Made by a program: the position numbers and the translations under genes. From the NCBI GenBank assembly GCA_014905825.1, contig JACGCN010000053.1, forward strand, positions 62,001 to 126,000: 64,000 nt of DNA, in the 5' to 3' direction. The number at the start of each line of letters is the position of its first letter. Within the stretch, counting starts at the first letter, position 1. The notes under the pieces were generated by a model that ran no database searches, was not told the origin of the DNA, and saw only the letters and a program-made list of their open reading frames with translations. The DNA is from Lyophyllum atratum. Its lineage: Eukaryota > Basidiomycota > Agaricomycetes > Agaricales > Lyophyllaceae. Below, piece by piece: positions 1-13,927 of the stretch.

Positions 1-1
1 T

Positions 2-2673
2 GCCAAGATTCTGAAGGAGGAGGATGAGACTGAGCTCTCAGTCGATGAGATGAAGGAGCGGAAGATTATGCGTTTGCTTCTCAAGATAAAGAATGGGACA
101 CCTCCAGTCCGTAAGACGGCACTCAGGCAGATCACTGATAAAGCTCGCGAGTTCGGCGCTGGTCCCCTTTTTGACAAAATTCTTCCCCTTCTCATGGAGC
201 GTACACTCGAGGACCAGGAACGCCATCTCCTGGTGAAGGTCATTGATCGCGTGCTTTACAAGCTCGATGACCTTGTCCGTCCCTATGTTCACAAAATCCT
301 TGTCGTCATCGAACCTCTCCTCATTGACGAGGACTACTACGCGCGTGTGGAAGGTCGCGAAATCATCTCCAACCTTTCCAAAGCTGCTGGCCTCGCCCAC
401 ATGATCTCCACCATGCGTCCCGATATTGACCATGCTGACGAGTATGTCCGTAACACCACTGCTCGCGCTTTCTCCGTCGTTGCGTCTGCTCTCGGCATCC
501 CCTCCCTCCTACCCTTCCTGAAAGCCGTCTGTCGTTCCAAAAAATCATGGCAGGCCAGACACACTGGTATCCGTATCGTGCAACAGATTGCCATCATGAT
601 GGGATGCGCAGTTCTCCCTCATCTCCGAAATCTAGTGGAATGCATCGCTCATGGTCTGTCAGACGAGCAGCAGAAAGTCAGGACGATGACGGCTTTGGGA
701 TTGGCTGCACTCGCTGAGGCTGCGGCACCTTACGGTATTGAATCCTTCGATAACGTCTTGAAACCATTGTGGTTGGGTATTCGTCTTCACCGTGGAAAGG
801 GTCTAGCGGCGTTCCTGAAGGCCATCGGATTCATCATCCCTCTCATGGACCCCGAATACGCCTCCTACTACACTAAGGAGGTCACCGTTATCCTTATCCG
901 AGAGTTCCAGACATCGGACGAGGAGATGAAGAAGATTGTTCTGAAGGTCGTCAAGCAGTGTGCTGCCACTGAGGGTGTCACGCCCGGATACATCAAGCAG
1001 GACATCCTCCCCGACTTTTTCAAGGCTTTCTGGGTGCGCCGTATGGCGCTGGACCGACGAAATTACCGTCAGGTCGTCGAAACCACCGTTGAGCTTGCGC
1101 AGAAGGCTGGTGTCGCGGAAATCGTTGGGAGAGTTGTGAACGAGTTAAAGGATGAGGCCGAACCCTACCGAAAGATGGTTATGGAAACCATAACGAAAGT
1201 CATTGCGACGCTCGGAGCATCTGACATCGATGAACGGTTGGAGGTTAGGTTGGTTGATGGAATCATCTATTCCTTCCAGGAGCAGACGACGGAGGATCAG
1301 GTCATGTTGGATGGTTTTGGAACCGTCGTCAATGCGCTGGGCATCCGCGTCAAGCCATATCTTACGCAAATTGTCTCGACCATCCTTTGGCGTCTTAACA
1401 ACAAGAGTGCGAAGGTTCGACAACAGGCGGCTGATCTGACGACACGCTTGGCCGTCGTCATCAAACAGTGCGGTGAAGACCAGCTTTTGAGCAAGCTTGG
1501 CCTTGTACTCTTCGAGCAGCTCGGAGAGGAGTACCCTGACACGCTCGGAAGCATCATCGCCGCTGAAGGTGCCATTGCCAATGTCGTCGGAATGACGCAG
1601 ATGAACCCCCCAGTGAAAGATCTTCGTGAGTCTCTTTGTTGGTCGGCTGTCGAAATAATCACTTATTCTTTTATTTTAGTCCCTCGAATGACACCCATCT
1701 TGCGAAACAGGCACGAGAAAGTGCAAGAAGCGTCTATCAACTTGATTGGCCGTATTGGTGAGTCCTCCGGCGTATCTTGCATCCTCCAGAGCTAATCCGC
1801 GTTGCTCGTCTTTCTAGCCGATCGTGGTGCCGAATTCGTTCCTGCCCGGGAGTGGATGCGTATCTGCTTCGAGTTACTCGACCTCCTCAAGGCACACAAG
1901 AAAGGAATCCGTCGTGCAGCTGTCAACTCGTTCGGTTACATTGCTAAGAGTTTGGGTCCACAAGATGTTCTTTCCGTCCTGCTGACAAATTTGCGAGTTC
2001 AAGAACGTCAGAGTCGAGTTTGCAGTACCGTCGCCATTGCTATCGTGGCGGAGACTTGTGGTCGTAAGTCCTATTACTTGACACAAATTATACCAGCTGC
2101 TGACACGTTTTTCGTTGCTTTTCAGCTTTCACGTGTATACCGGCGATTTTAAACGAGTACCGAACAGCTGAACTGAACGTACGGACGGGTTGTCTAAAAG
2201 CGCTGTCCTTCGTGTTTGAATACGTTGGGCCACAATCAGCGTACTACTGCGACTCCGTCGTCACCATGCTGGAAGACGCCCTCACAGACCGTGATCTGGT
2301 TCACCGACAAACGGCGAGCACCATCGTCAAGCACTTAGCGCTCGGCGTCGCGGGTCTCGGTTGTGAAGACTCAATGCTACACCTGATGAACCTTGTCTGG
2401 CCCAACTGCTTCGAGACGTCACCCCACGTCATCGGTGCGGTGATGGACGCTGTCGAGGCAATGCGCGTTACACTAGGCCCGGGTGTATTGTTGAGCTACG
2501 TGCTACAGGGTCTCTTCCATCCCGCGCGGAAGGTTAGAGAAGTCTATTGGCGCGTTTACAACGCTCTTTATTTGGGTGCGTCGGACGCTATGGTGCCGTT
2601 CTACCCAGATCTCAGCGAGTTGTCTGAGGGGCAGAATGTGTACGATAGGCACCCGCTGCAGGTCTTCATTTAG
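2..2673 (+). CDS. SF3B1: Splicing factor 3B subunit 1 (SF3B1/Hsh155/Prp10), C-terminal part
   Basis: HEAT-repeat scaffold of the U2 snRNP SF3b complex, which clamps the branch-site duplex in the nucleus. The left window edge cuts off the N-terminus; the frame is open from base 2, so the ATG at 50 is internal. I read four exons: 2-1625, 1680-1757, 1818-2063 and 2126-2673, all with GT-AG introns. Diagnostic stretches include [48 protein letters not shown] and DEQQKVRT. The lysine matching human K700 is at 674-676. The position matching human K666 is Arg (572-574). The RRAAV stretch around human R1074/V1078, part of the pladienolide pocket, is conserved. The protein ends in [19 protein letters not shown] plus a short tail. 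Family assignment is secure. Confidence 0.96.
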
Positions 2674-3116
2674 GATTAGTTAATTATTACGAGTAACGTT
2701 TGATATTATCGTTTTGTATGTATACGTGTTCAACATGATGCGCGTGGACACACTGCGTCGTCACTACATAGACGTGTCGCACAAGACACTTGAAATTTTC
2801 AAGAACTGGATGGTCCACACACACCACCTCGATAACTATTCATTCATGCAATCTCTGTCCCTCATAAGCTCTGTAAATTCATTGTGGTGTGTATGGGGTG
2901 GTGGGGTAATGGTATATCACTACCATGAGGAGTACTCGTTTCAGAGTCTCAAACCTTCTGTCGACACATAAGCGACGTCCATATGGCCACCTTCAGGAAA
3001 TCCAGTCACGGAAACAGAACTAAATAATATATCCCGCTGGAAAAAATCTAACGACAAAGAACGAAGCACACGAACAGGTACACTATGTACGGTAATTACA
3101 CCATCATCTTCGACGA
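2674..3116. other. Convergent intergenic region, SF3B1 and AP-1 gamma 3' ends
   Basis: 443 bp between two stop codons. It must hold the 3' UTRs of both genes. A plus-strand ORF at 2714-2971 has no recognisable protein character. No other gene, repeat or RNA seen. Confidence 0.6.
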
Positions 3117-6100
3117 TCATGGTCCGCCGCCCGTCAACCCAGGAGGGAATCCAGCGAAATCGACTTGATCCTGGACATTCTGTCCCCCAACAGAGTACGA
3201 TATCCGCAGGCGTAAGCGAACGTTGCTCTGTGAACAGCCCCGTCAGCGGTAGTCATCAATGTGCACGAAGAAGGAACTACGTACCCCAGCAGGCGCTACC
3301 ACGCGCATTTGCTGTGTCTCTACCGCCCCAGGGTTGATATTCGGACTTGACATCGGCATCATCTGGAGCTGTTGCGACTAGAAGTTCAAATTAGCTCCAT
3401 GAGCCGAGGGGGTACGTCTGAGTGTCAACCGCGAACGCACCTTGGGCACGGCCGCCTGGAAGTTCAGCCCTGTCACCACGTTACTCCCTGCCACTTGGAA
3501 CCTTGCCAGGATCATCACCACGCCAGGCTTCGCCGCACTCGTCTGCGGCGTCAGCGTCACCTTCAATTCGTTCTTATCGTACGCCGTGTAAGGCGTGAGC
3601 TTCGGCCCCGCCGGAGGTTGCGCAGGGGCAGGCGGGGGCGACTGCATCTGGGGCAGCGAGAATGCTGACGTTGCGGCAGGCGTCGCAAACGCTGGTGGTG
3701 GGGGCGAGGTGGCATTAGGAGTGAGGGTGGTGCTGGAACCGAAGAGGCCCAGGATGTCGTCGACGGTTGTGCGTGGTGCTGTTGTGGGGGAGGTGGCGCC
3801 GGAGGCAGTGGGCGTAGCGGAGGAGTTGCCGAAGATCTCTGCGAGGAGGTCTTGGTTGTTTGGTATGGCAGTAGCCTTGGAGGGATCTGGTGTTGCCGCG
3901 ATCTCGTCACCTAAGAGGTCGGCCTGCAGATAGAGGATCAAGATGTAAGAGTGGCTAGAAAAAGTGATAACGTACATCCTTGGATTGTGTTGATCCAACA
4001 GGCTTGTTCTCGCTCACTATCCGCCATAACAGACAATCAGACCCATTTTCCTGAGAAAATATATAAACAACTCACCAACGCCCATGACAGTCGCCTTCAA
4101 TTCCGGCGGAGGCATCCGCTCCAGCACGCCCTCCCTCAGCTCGCCCAAGTTGAACAGACTTGCGAACTCCACCGCACGCTGCTGCAATTCGAGCTCCGGG
4201 CTCGTGGTATACTTTGCCAACAGGTCCTGGATGCGCCCTTGCTCGCCATGCGAGGTGGTACGTCGCGAGGAGATCTTCGTGAGGGCAGCGAGGACGAACT
4301 GCTTGGTCAGGTAGTTCGCATAGGGAGAGTCGATGATGGAGATAAGCAGGTCGACGAGGTCAGTGTCACTTGCCTGGAGTGGGTAGCAAGAAATCAATAA
4401 TCATGAGCTAGCTGGGGTACGTAAGAGGACAGTACTCACGTGTTTGGGCTGTTCCTCGTCAACAAACCCACCCTCCAGCAGGATCTCACTGTACTCCCCG
4501 ATGATCCAAGTGGCAGCGAGAGTCAGAGATTCTTGCGAAATGTCATCCTTGAGCGCCGCATATAGTTTCGAAGCGGTGTACGCCTGTAGCTCTGGGGTAT
4601 GTGCGACAAGCCGGATGAACGCCGACAAGATTTCCTCGCGCACGAAGTTACCTGCCTACACCGCAATGCTCAGTAATCAAACGAAGGCAGATTCAGATGC
4701 GAGATATAGCAGAACCCACCAGCTTCAGCACTCGCAGCACTGTATCAATATGCCACCGCTTGTTCGGCGCAAATCGCTCAGCCGCAAGGCAAATCTGGGT
4801 CGTCATGCCCAGCTTGAACTCGTCATCGGCGACCTCGAGGAACGCCAGCAGCTCGCGAATCAGGACGCGCACATTCTGCTCGTTGATGAGCGCGTATGAG
4901 AGCTCGAGCGCCCGTCGTCGGATGGAGATATCGCCGTCCCGTAAACAGTCGAGGATGATGTTGCGGTGGCGCTGTACGGCATTCGTGTCCATCGACACAA
5001 CCTTGTTGAGGGTGTTGAGGGCTACATAACTGTTTCGAAGCTAATCTCAGAGGATTTGTCGTCTATTGTGAGCATAATATAACGCACCGGATATTGTTGT
5101 CGCGGTTGCTCAAGAACTTGCCTAGGATATTGATCGCCATGACACGCAGACCCGTGTCTGCCTCGATCTCCAGCACCGTTAGTACCGTTTCATACAGGAT
5201 CGAGTTCCCAACGTTCTTCGACGAGTCGGTGTTCGTCGCGACCTAGCATATCACATAGCAACTCGCGTGAGCAAACTCACAAGTCATGACCACGGAAATC
5301 GACGGTCCTCACCTGCGCCAGGATATCATTCATCGTCTCGCTCGCCTGCTGATCTCCCCTCCCAAGGAGGCGCAGGAGGCGCAGGATTTTCACCTGCAGG
5401 AACGGATCTGTAATCCCCGATACGTCGTGTTCCGGGCTGTAGCCTGTTGTCACTAGCGATTTGAGGTTCCGCACCAATAATGGGACAGCCTGTACAAGAA
5501 AAGCTCAGCAATCGGTCGAAAAGGACCTCTGAACGTACGTTACGGAACTCCTCGAGTACAGAGGGATCTATTTGACACATCTCCGTGACGAGGGTTATTG
5601 AGGAGAGTAGTACGCCATGGTTTCGGTCTGTGAGTAGGTTCTTGGCCTTGTTCGTGAAGTGGTCGGTGATATCAGGTACTTTTTTAATGACGCGGAGTGC
5701 GCACAGTGCGGCCTGTTCCAATCAGACGATGGAAGTCAGCGAATAATGAAACGGTCTCGCAGCTGCATTCACGACGCGAAAGTGCACCTTTTTCCGTATA
5801 TACGTATTGCTCGATCCAAGCAGCTTCTCGATCTCATTCGCCAGATCTCGCGACATCTCCTCCGATGCAATGTTGGCGAACGTGCAGAGTGCCAGCCCCA
5901 CCGCGTACATGTTTGAATGGTTCATATCACTGCACTCATTGTTCTCAACAGGACCGAGGGTCAGATGACACGGGATACGCACTTCTTGAGGGAATTAGTG
6001 ACCAATGTCAAGACCTCTTGATTTTCGTCCAGCAGAAGCATGATGCCTAGATATCCAAGGCGTTTATCCGAGAAGCGGGGGCTCGCGACGAGCTTTAGAC

Positions 6101-6416
6101 ATTCGATCTGGCCAAAATGAGCGGGCGAGCCGAGCATATGGATGTACAGTAGTTTCGCGATGTTGTTATGTCGCTGGAAGGAGTCCTCCTCGCGGAAGGA
6201 AGCCCGGATGGCGGCGGACTCCTGCTGAATAAGAGCACGCTCATCTGCGACTGTCTGGTGAATGTCGAAGACATATTAGAGCAAGCATATAGGGCAGAGA
6301 GAGTAAGATGTACCTTGCATGAGCGGATGCCTTTGATGAGGGCTGTAGACACGTTGAGTTCACGGTTGAAGCACAGAAAGCATATATTGATTACATTTGA
6401 GGTTGTGGTGGACCAT
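3117..6416 (-). CDS. APL4: AP-1 complex subunit gamma (gamma-adaptin, Apl4-like)
   Basis: Large subunit of the AP-1 clathrin adaptor, acting at the trans-Golgi network and endosomes. Many exons. The ATG at 6416 gives MVHHNLK, split by an intron from [10 protein letters not shown] and then [20 protein letters not shown], matching gamma-adaptin N-termini. The trunk follows: [80 protein letters not shown]. The hinge (about 3560-3930) is rich in Pro, Ala and Thr and has acidic dileucine-like stretches DLLGDE and DDILGLFG, possible clathrin-binding motifs. The gamma-ear domain follows ([15 protein letters not shown] ... [20 protein letters not shown]), ending PPGLTGGGP. The first two coding exons are only 22 and 29 nt. 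It shares the window with the AP-1 accessory LAA1. Gene name follows fungal usage. Confidence 0.94.
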
Positions 6417-6995
6417 CTTGCCGCTATGTGGGCGACACTACCGTCGTGTTGCGGAGATATTCGAGGACACTGGCTCAGATGGTGCCAAGAAGCGTGACTC
6501 TCTCCGCTGCACGCGCAATGTCACGGTGGTCACGACGCTGGTGCTTGCTGCCACTGACTTGCTGCTGCCAGTGGTTAGTAGCAAACAGCTTGAATTACAC
6601 TCGAGATCGAAAGGGGATTCGTCTTGCAGAATCCTGCAAACGTAATGGCTGTACAAAGGGTTCTCTCTCCCTTACTTCATGGCATCAAGGGCCCTCCATT
6701 TACCCCAGTAGACCCTTCGCAATTCATCCTCGCAATCACACGACTTCAAGCTTGAAAGTCTACTCGATCGCTCGTCGTCTACTGCGAAGTTGCTCGCACT
6801 ACGAGAGCCTCCACCTGGAAATCTGCTATTCAGTGTACCCTGGGGAACGCCTCGAAGGATGTATTACCATCCTGAAAGGAAAGCAAGCTCATGCCATCCT
6901 CCAAGTAAACCGCCTGAGCGCATCATACCTCTCAATGCTCATCCAAGATACAATCGTAGTATATTCGACAGCTACTAGACGTGGTATACAAAATA
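6417..6995. other. Intergenic: AP-1 gamma 5' side and GH47-A 3' side
   Basis: 579 bp upstream of the gamma-adaptin start and downstream of the GH47-A stop. A plus-strand open frame (6428-7072, 214 codons) crosses it and runs into the last GH47-A exon on the opposite strand. Its composition is irregular and I recognise no family, so I do not call it. No repeat or RNA gene seen. Confidence 0.5.
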
Positions 6996-9452
<2,457 letters not shown>

Positions 9453-9626
9453 GATAGGCGGGGTCAACCAGTACGGCTGCCCGCAAGTTACATGCCAAGC
9501 CGTTTCAATAGGGCGTGCATATTTTTAGACGGACTCTTTCCTCTAGTATGATTGAGTGGAGATATAGTGATATTTCTATAATTGTCTGCAAGGTAGCTCG
9601 TCGTCGCTGAGGACAGCCGCCTGATC

Positions 9627-10238
9627 CTAGCCACAACTCCCATCCGGCGGCCCATCCTTCCACCTCTCGTCCGTTTTTGCACAATCAAACCGCTCCTTTC
9701 CCAGCTTCTCATTCACCTCATTATGCCTCTGACACAACCACTGGCTCAACCCAACCCGACTACTCACATCCGGCGGGTGCACCTTCATATCCTCCCCAAA
9801 CTCCTCTGCACAATTCGTACACGGATACACCACGGGCAGCGAGCGTAGCAGCATGAGCATGTGTGACCGGTGTGCCAGCGTGGGACGCTCAGGGTAGTAC
9901 GCTGCAGTCGTGTGCAAGAACGTCCACGTCGCGCGACCGAGCTGTTCCACGTCGGGTGGGCAGTTTGGGGGCGGTTCGTCTGCGCGTGCAGCCGCCGCTG
10001 CAGTCGAAGGAGATGGAGCAGTCCCTGAGGCAAGTGCAGCCATCATGGCCGCTGTTGACCGTTGCCCGCCTTTCCGTCCCTTCTCATTCGCCTCAGTGCC
10101 CGACGCGGTCCCAGGTCGCCAATGGCGGAACGCGGTACAGATTTTGCATGGTTTTCCGTCGGGGCCCATTACCATCCCTGGGGGCATCTTGCCATTCGAG
10201 CTGGCGGATGGTTTGGCGGTCGCATCGCTGGTGCTCAT
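9627..10238 (-). CDS. ERV1: FAD-linked sulfhydryl oxidase Erv1/ALR
   Basis: Disulfide-generating oxidase of the mitochondrial intermembrane space, electron acceptor for Mia40 in protein import. Single exon, 203 residues. The start is the ATG at 10238 (A at -3); the frame stays open upstream only through a GTG. The N-terminal shuttle pair CKIC is at residues 31-34, followed by a low-complexity Ala/Ser/Thr linker. The Erv domain starts at CPPDVEQLGRATWTFLHT (about 93-110), with the active-site pair CTNC at 140-143, WLCQRHNEVNEKLGK around the FAD site, and structural cysteines in FDCAK and the C-terminal GSCG. The layout matches Erv1/ALR rather than the ER enzyme Erv2 because of the N-terminal CxxC and the ending DERWKDGPPDGSC. 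Confidence 0.95.
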   Translation of the reverse strand: MSTSDATAKPSASSNGKMPPGMVMGPDGKPCKICTAFRHWRPGTASGTEANEKGRKGGQRSTAAMMAALASGTAPSPSTAAAAARADEPPPNCPPDVEQLGRATWTFLHTTAAYYPERPTLAHRSHMLMLLRSLPVVYPCTNCAEEFGEDMKVHPPDVSSRVGLSQWLCQRHNEVNEKLGKERFDCAKTDERWKDGPPDGSCG

Positions 10239-10543
10239 TGTTGTGCTCCCAGACGCGCCCAGTTGAGTGATCTCTAAGCTGATCACTTGTGCTGGATCCG
10301 GCCCGAAGCGGACCGCCCAAGAACGAAGATAAAGGCACTCGCGATCTTCATCTTATCTTTCTTCTCCGGATCCACGACCATCAGGTCATCCAATAAAAGG
10401 AACAGTAGAAGATGCGGTGTTCTCAGTGGGTCATCCCAGTATACCTCTTAAAGACAGATCGTGTCTAGAGGTCTTTGCCCAATCTTTGCCTCGTTCCAGA
10501 TCACGAAGTACTGTGAATCACTAGTACGAAGGATAGTATAAGG
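10239..10543. promoter_or_regulatory. Divergent promoter region ERV1 / alpha-beta hydrolase
   Basis: 305 bp between two divergent ATGs, so it should carry both promoters. No clear TATA box or named operator was recognised. Confidence 0.5.
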
Positions 10544-11581
10544 ATGGAAACAATCGCAAAGTTCCCTTCACACGAAATCCCCGGCATCAGACACCCCAGT
10601 GCGTCGGCACTACTCCCTTGTTACACTTCCTCACCGCTCATCATGGTATCCAGCGTTTGATGCCTTCCTCCCCCTCCTGGAGAAGAAACGTGCCGAGATC
10701 CAGGAAATACCCAGAAAAACCTTCACATATGGCCCTCTAGACCGGCACCACGTAGGGTTCTCGCTTTTCTTAAACTCGCCACTGAAGGACTAATCAGTCT
10801 ATCAACGCAGCTCGATGTATACTACCCCATCACCCCAAACGCATCCGGGAAGACCCAGATCCTAGTATGGGTATACGGCGGCGGCTTCAATACCGGCGCG
10901 CGCCAAATGGCCGCACCGATGGACCTAGGCTACGCCTGCCTCGGCGCATACTTCGCACGCCGTGGCTTCGTCGTGGTCATCCCCGATTATCGACTATTCC
11001 CAGACGCAGTCTTCCCCGGCGCCGCCGAAGACGTGCGCGACGCCGTGCTGTGGGTAATCAGGAACCCGGATCATCTCACCACCCCTACTTCCCCAAACCC
11101 AGACACGAAAGGTATCTTTATGATGGGCCACTCCGCCGGTGCCGTGCACGTCTTCTCCGCGCTTGTCATCCCGGAAACGGCAGAGTCTGCGGTGTTGCGG
11201 CCCAGCATCGCGGGTGTGGTCCTATGTGCAGGGGCGCACCACTTTGACGCTCTTGAGGCTGAACACGAGACGCAGGGCGTTGTGGAGCAGCTCTACGGAG
11301 GACGGGCGGGTGTGAAGGAGAAGGAGCCGCTCGGGCTTCTGCGCAGCGCGACTGATGCAACGGTCGCCTCGCTGCCGCGCATGGTGTTGGTCGTGGCAGA
11401 GAATGAGCCGTACTGGCTGCACAAGGCGAGCGATGATTTCGAAGTCGCCCTTGATGCTCGCGGAAAGAGGCCTGAGAAGATTGTTGCTCAAGGACATAAT
11501 CACATCAGTGTCAACTGGGCTCTATCGACGGGTCAGGGAGAAGCTTGGGCTGAAGATGTTATTGGTTGGATCAAGGCTTAA
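10544..11581 (+). CDS. Alpha/beta hydrolase-fold carboxylesterase-like protein
   Basis: Predicted serine hydrolase. The ATG at 10544 starts METIAKFPSHEIPGIRHP; an intron then leads to TFDAFLPLLEKKRAEIQEIP and a second intron to LDVYYPITPNASGKTQILVW. The oxyanion-hole segment is YGGGF, followed by PDYRLFPD, typical of the esterase/lipase and kynurenine-formamidase-like (BD-FAE) branch. The nucleophile elbow is GHSAG. The catalytic Asp is probably in VVAENEPYWL or nearby, and the His in AQGHNHIS. No signal peptide or membrane segment, so probably cytosolic. Substrate unknown; a kynurenine formamidase role is possible but not shown. No co-regulated pathway genes adjoin it. Confidence 0.85.
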
Positions 11582-11848
11582 TTTGGATGGGAGGAGGGTA
11601 TAAATTGCTTGTAAATTATGTACATCATTGACGCTGAAGTCCTGGGAACTCAAGAGCGATGGAAGTGGAGCTATCTTCATTGCTTAACACAACGGCTACA
11701 TCTTGGAGTAGTGGCCAGCACTGCTTGTTCCGAAGGCGTCGAGTTGGCTGTAGATTGTGAGATAAATGCGTTGGTTGTATATGGTTTGTACATAATCTAA
11801 TAAGCCCCAAAGTATCGTACAATGCAAGCACTCTACACAATTCCATTT

Positions 11849-13332
11849 CTAAGCCCACTTTCCGAGCAGCGCCATGAGTGCGCAACCCAGGAGCATCGAG
11901 CCCACCGAATAAACGATCTTTTTGTTCGACCCGTCCATCATCTCCTTGTTGAATAAGAATTCGTGTGCCAGGAGCTACACATATCCGTGGTCAACAAAGG
12001 GTCGAGGGTGAAAAAACAGGACGCACCTCCACGAGCCCAGTATATATCAAGATACCCGCGCTCAGCGAGTCCAGCACGCCGCTCACGATGGAGGCGGTTG
12101 TGCTCCCAGGGTTGTATGTCGACCGAGCCGCAAGGCCGATGGCGATACCCACAGGTGTTGTGATGCCGTACAGGGCAGCGCCGGCGATGGGCACCCAGTT
12201 GTATCTTGGGGGTAGCCGCATGTATGCTAACCGTGATCCGATACCGAGGCCTTCGAACGTTTCTGATGCGGCAATGAGCTTCGACGCCGGCACAAGTAGC
12301 GGGAATTAAACGTACGATGGAATACGAGGACCGCGAAGAGAACCTTGAAGTCTGGGTCCACAGCCAGAGTGAGCCCGATGAGGACACTACACGACGGGAG
12401 ACTGCTAAGTCGACTCTCAAGAGATCACTGTGAGATATCCCCCACCTATGGAGCGCAACACCGAACTCTAGAATCACAACGCCGATAATCTGCGCCTCAG
12501 CGCTATCCGCAACGGTGTTATCATGGCCATGGTGACGAGTGTGTTGCTGCGCCTCCGAGTCGATATCGCTCCCACTGCTGTTACTTTTTTCGTCCGCTGC
12601 CTTAGGCACATCTACAGGACCTGCAGGCTGGGGCTGGGTGTATACACCCTCCGGTCCATGTGCGGCATGCGATCCAAGGTTGTGGCCATGATTATCTATT
12701 GAAGATGACATCATCAGTTATGACGGAGAGTGGATTTAATGGCGGAACAAACCGTGATGAAGGCCGAGTTTCTGTAGTTTTGAAGTGCCCCACCGGAAGG
12801 CGATGAGCTCGACGATGAAGATGCTGAATATACTGAGGAGGCAGAGTGCGAGAGCGTATGGCTGAGGAGAGAAGAGGCAGAGTGAGCGAAGGCGCCTTAT
12901 CGGATGGGATGGACGGATGGAACTTACATATTCCCGCCATGGCGGGGCAAGGCACGGCGATCCCAGCGCATCGAGCGCGGGCGAGAGGAGGTGGATGAAA
13001 GCCGTCGCAATCTTCACTCGGTCTCCTCGTCAGGCCAGGCGGATTGTCGAGGTTCAAGAAAGGATACTCACGATGACGCCCGATCCAAAGTATTTGGCAA
13101 AGCTGTAGTAGAGCGATGAGTCCCTCCAGATAGAGCATGACAGCCAAGGGCAAGACGCTTACTCGAAGACGCATTTCGGCACATGCAGCCACGATGAACG
13201 TCTCGCAAGGACTGGAAATAGTGCGCCCGAGGACGAGCCGATAAGGATGATAAAGATGGAAGCGACGCGCAGGCCAAATAGGTCATCCGCGCCACCACCA
13301 GAGCTGCAATTGAGGTCGTTAGTGTCGGCCAT
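11849..13332 (-). CDS. ZIP family zinc/iron transporter (Zrt1/Zrt2-like)
   Basis: Plasma-membrane divalent metal importer of the ZIP family. The ATG at 13332 gives MADTNDLNCSSGGGADD; an upstream GTG in frame is not preferred. Transmembrane order: LFGLRVASIFIILIGSSSGA (TM1), FDFAKYFGSGVIIATAFIHL (TM2), PYALALCLLSIFSIFIVELI (TM3). A long His-rich cytosolic loop follows (NHGHNLGSHAAHG, RHHGHD). TM4 carries the family signature HSVLIGLTLAVD and TM5 carries FHQTFEGLGIGSRL. TM6-8 end at LLGCALMALLGKWA. The His and Glu residues of TM4/TM5 that line the metal site are present. The exons needed to read TM4 and TM5 are split by short introns. Zinc is the likely substrate by family; iron cannot be excluded. 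I did not find a convincing zinc-response element upstream. Confidence 0.92.
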
Positions 13333-13927
13333 AGCTAGCACTATGCTGGGGGGAAGCGAGGCAGGGGCGGTGTGGACTACGACACTGTCGACTGGTGGTT
13401 CTTATGCTTACAGCGTGGCTACAAGTCCGATGGCAGGCACATATGGTGCTGATGCATGATGACTGGCCGGGTCCTCGTCTCAACTTTTTCCGTTCGGCAT
13501 CACGTGTAAAATTGGGATGGGTACCCGCGCAGTCATCGTTCTACTGGGTGGACAACTGCAATAAATTTCGATTCTAAACACATAGTCCAATTCTACGATA
13601 CGGAAGAGTCTCAGCAGAGAAAGGCCCATGCTTGATGTCAATACCAGTTACCACCTATTAAATCTTGGAGCGTCAGGTCACAGGACGACGTCAATCATGG
13701 AACTTGAAGATCCTGGTTCCTAGTCTTAGCGACATAGGATAACATCAGACTAGACCATTGCAGTTTCGAAGTTGCGAGTGCATGCCAACGATTCGGAACA
13801 ACCAACTGACCAAGTACTCATCCGCGTTCTGGTACAACCACCACCACGGTCCGGGAGGAGCAACTTCCATCAAGATCCTTCCGGCTTGCTTGACGGATTT
13901 CCGGCGTCATCGGCCCCATGGCACTCC
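13333..13927. other. Intergenic: ZIP transporter 5' side and ZNHIT2 3' side
   Basis: 595 bp. It should contain the ZIP promoter and the ZNHIT2 3' UTR. I looked for conserved protein fragments on both strands, and for repeats and tRNA-like stems, and saw none. Confidence 0.5.
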
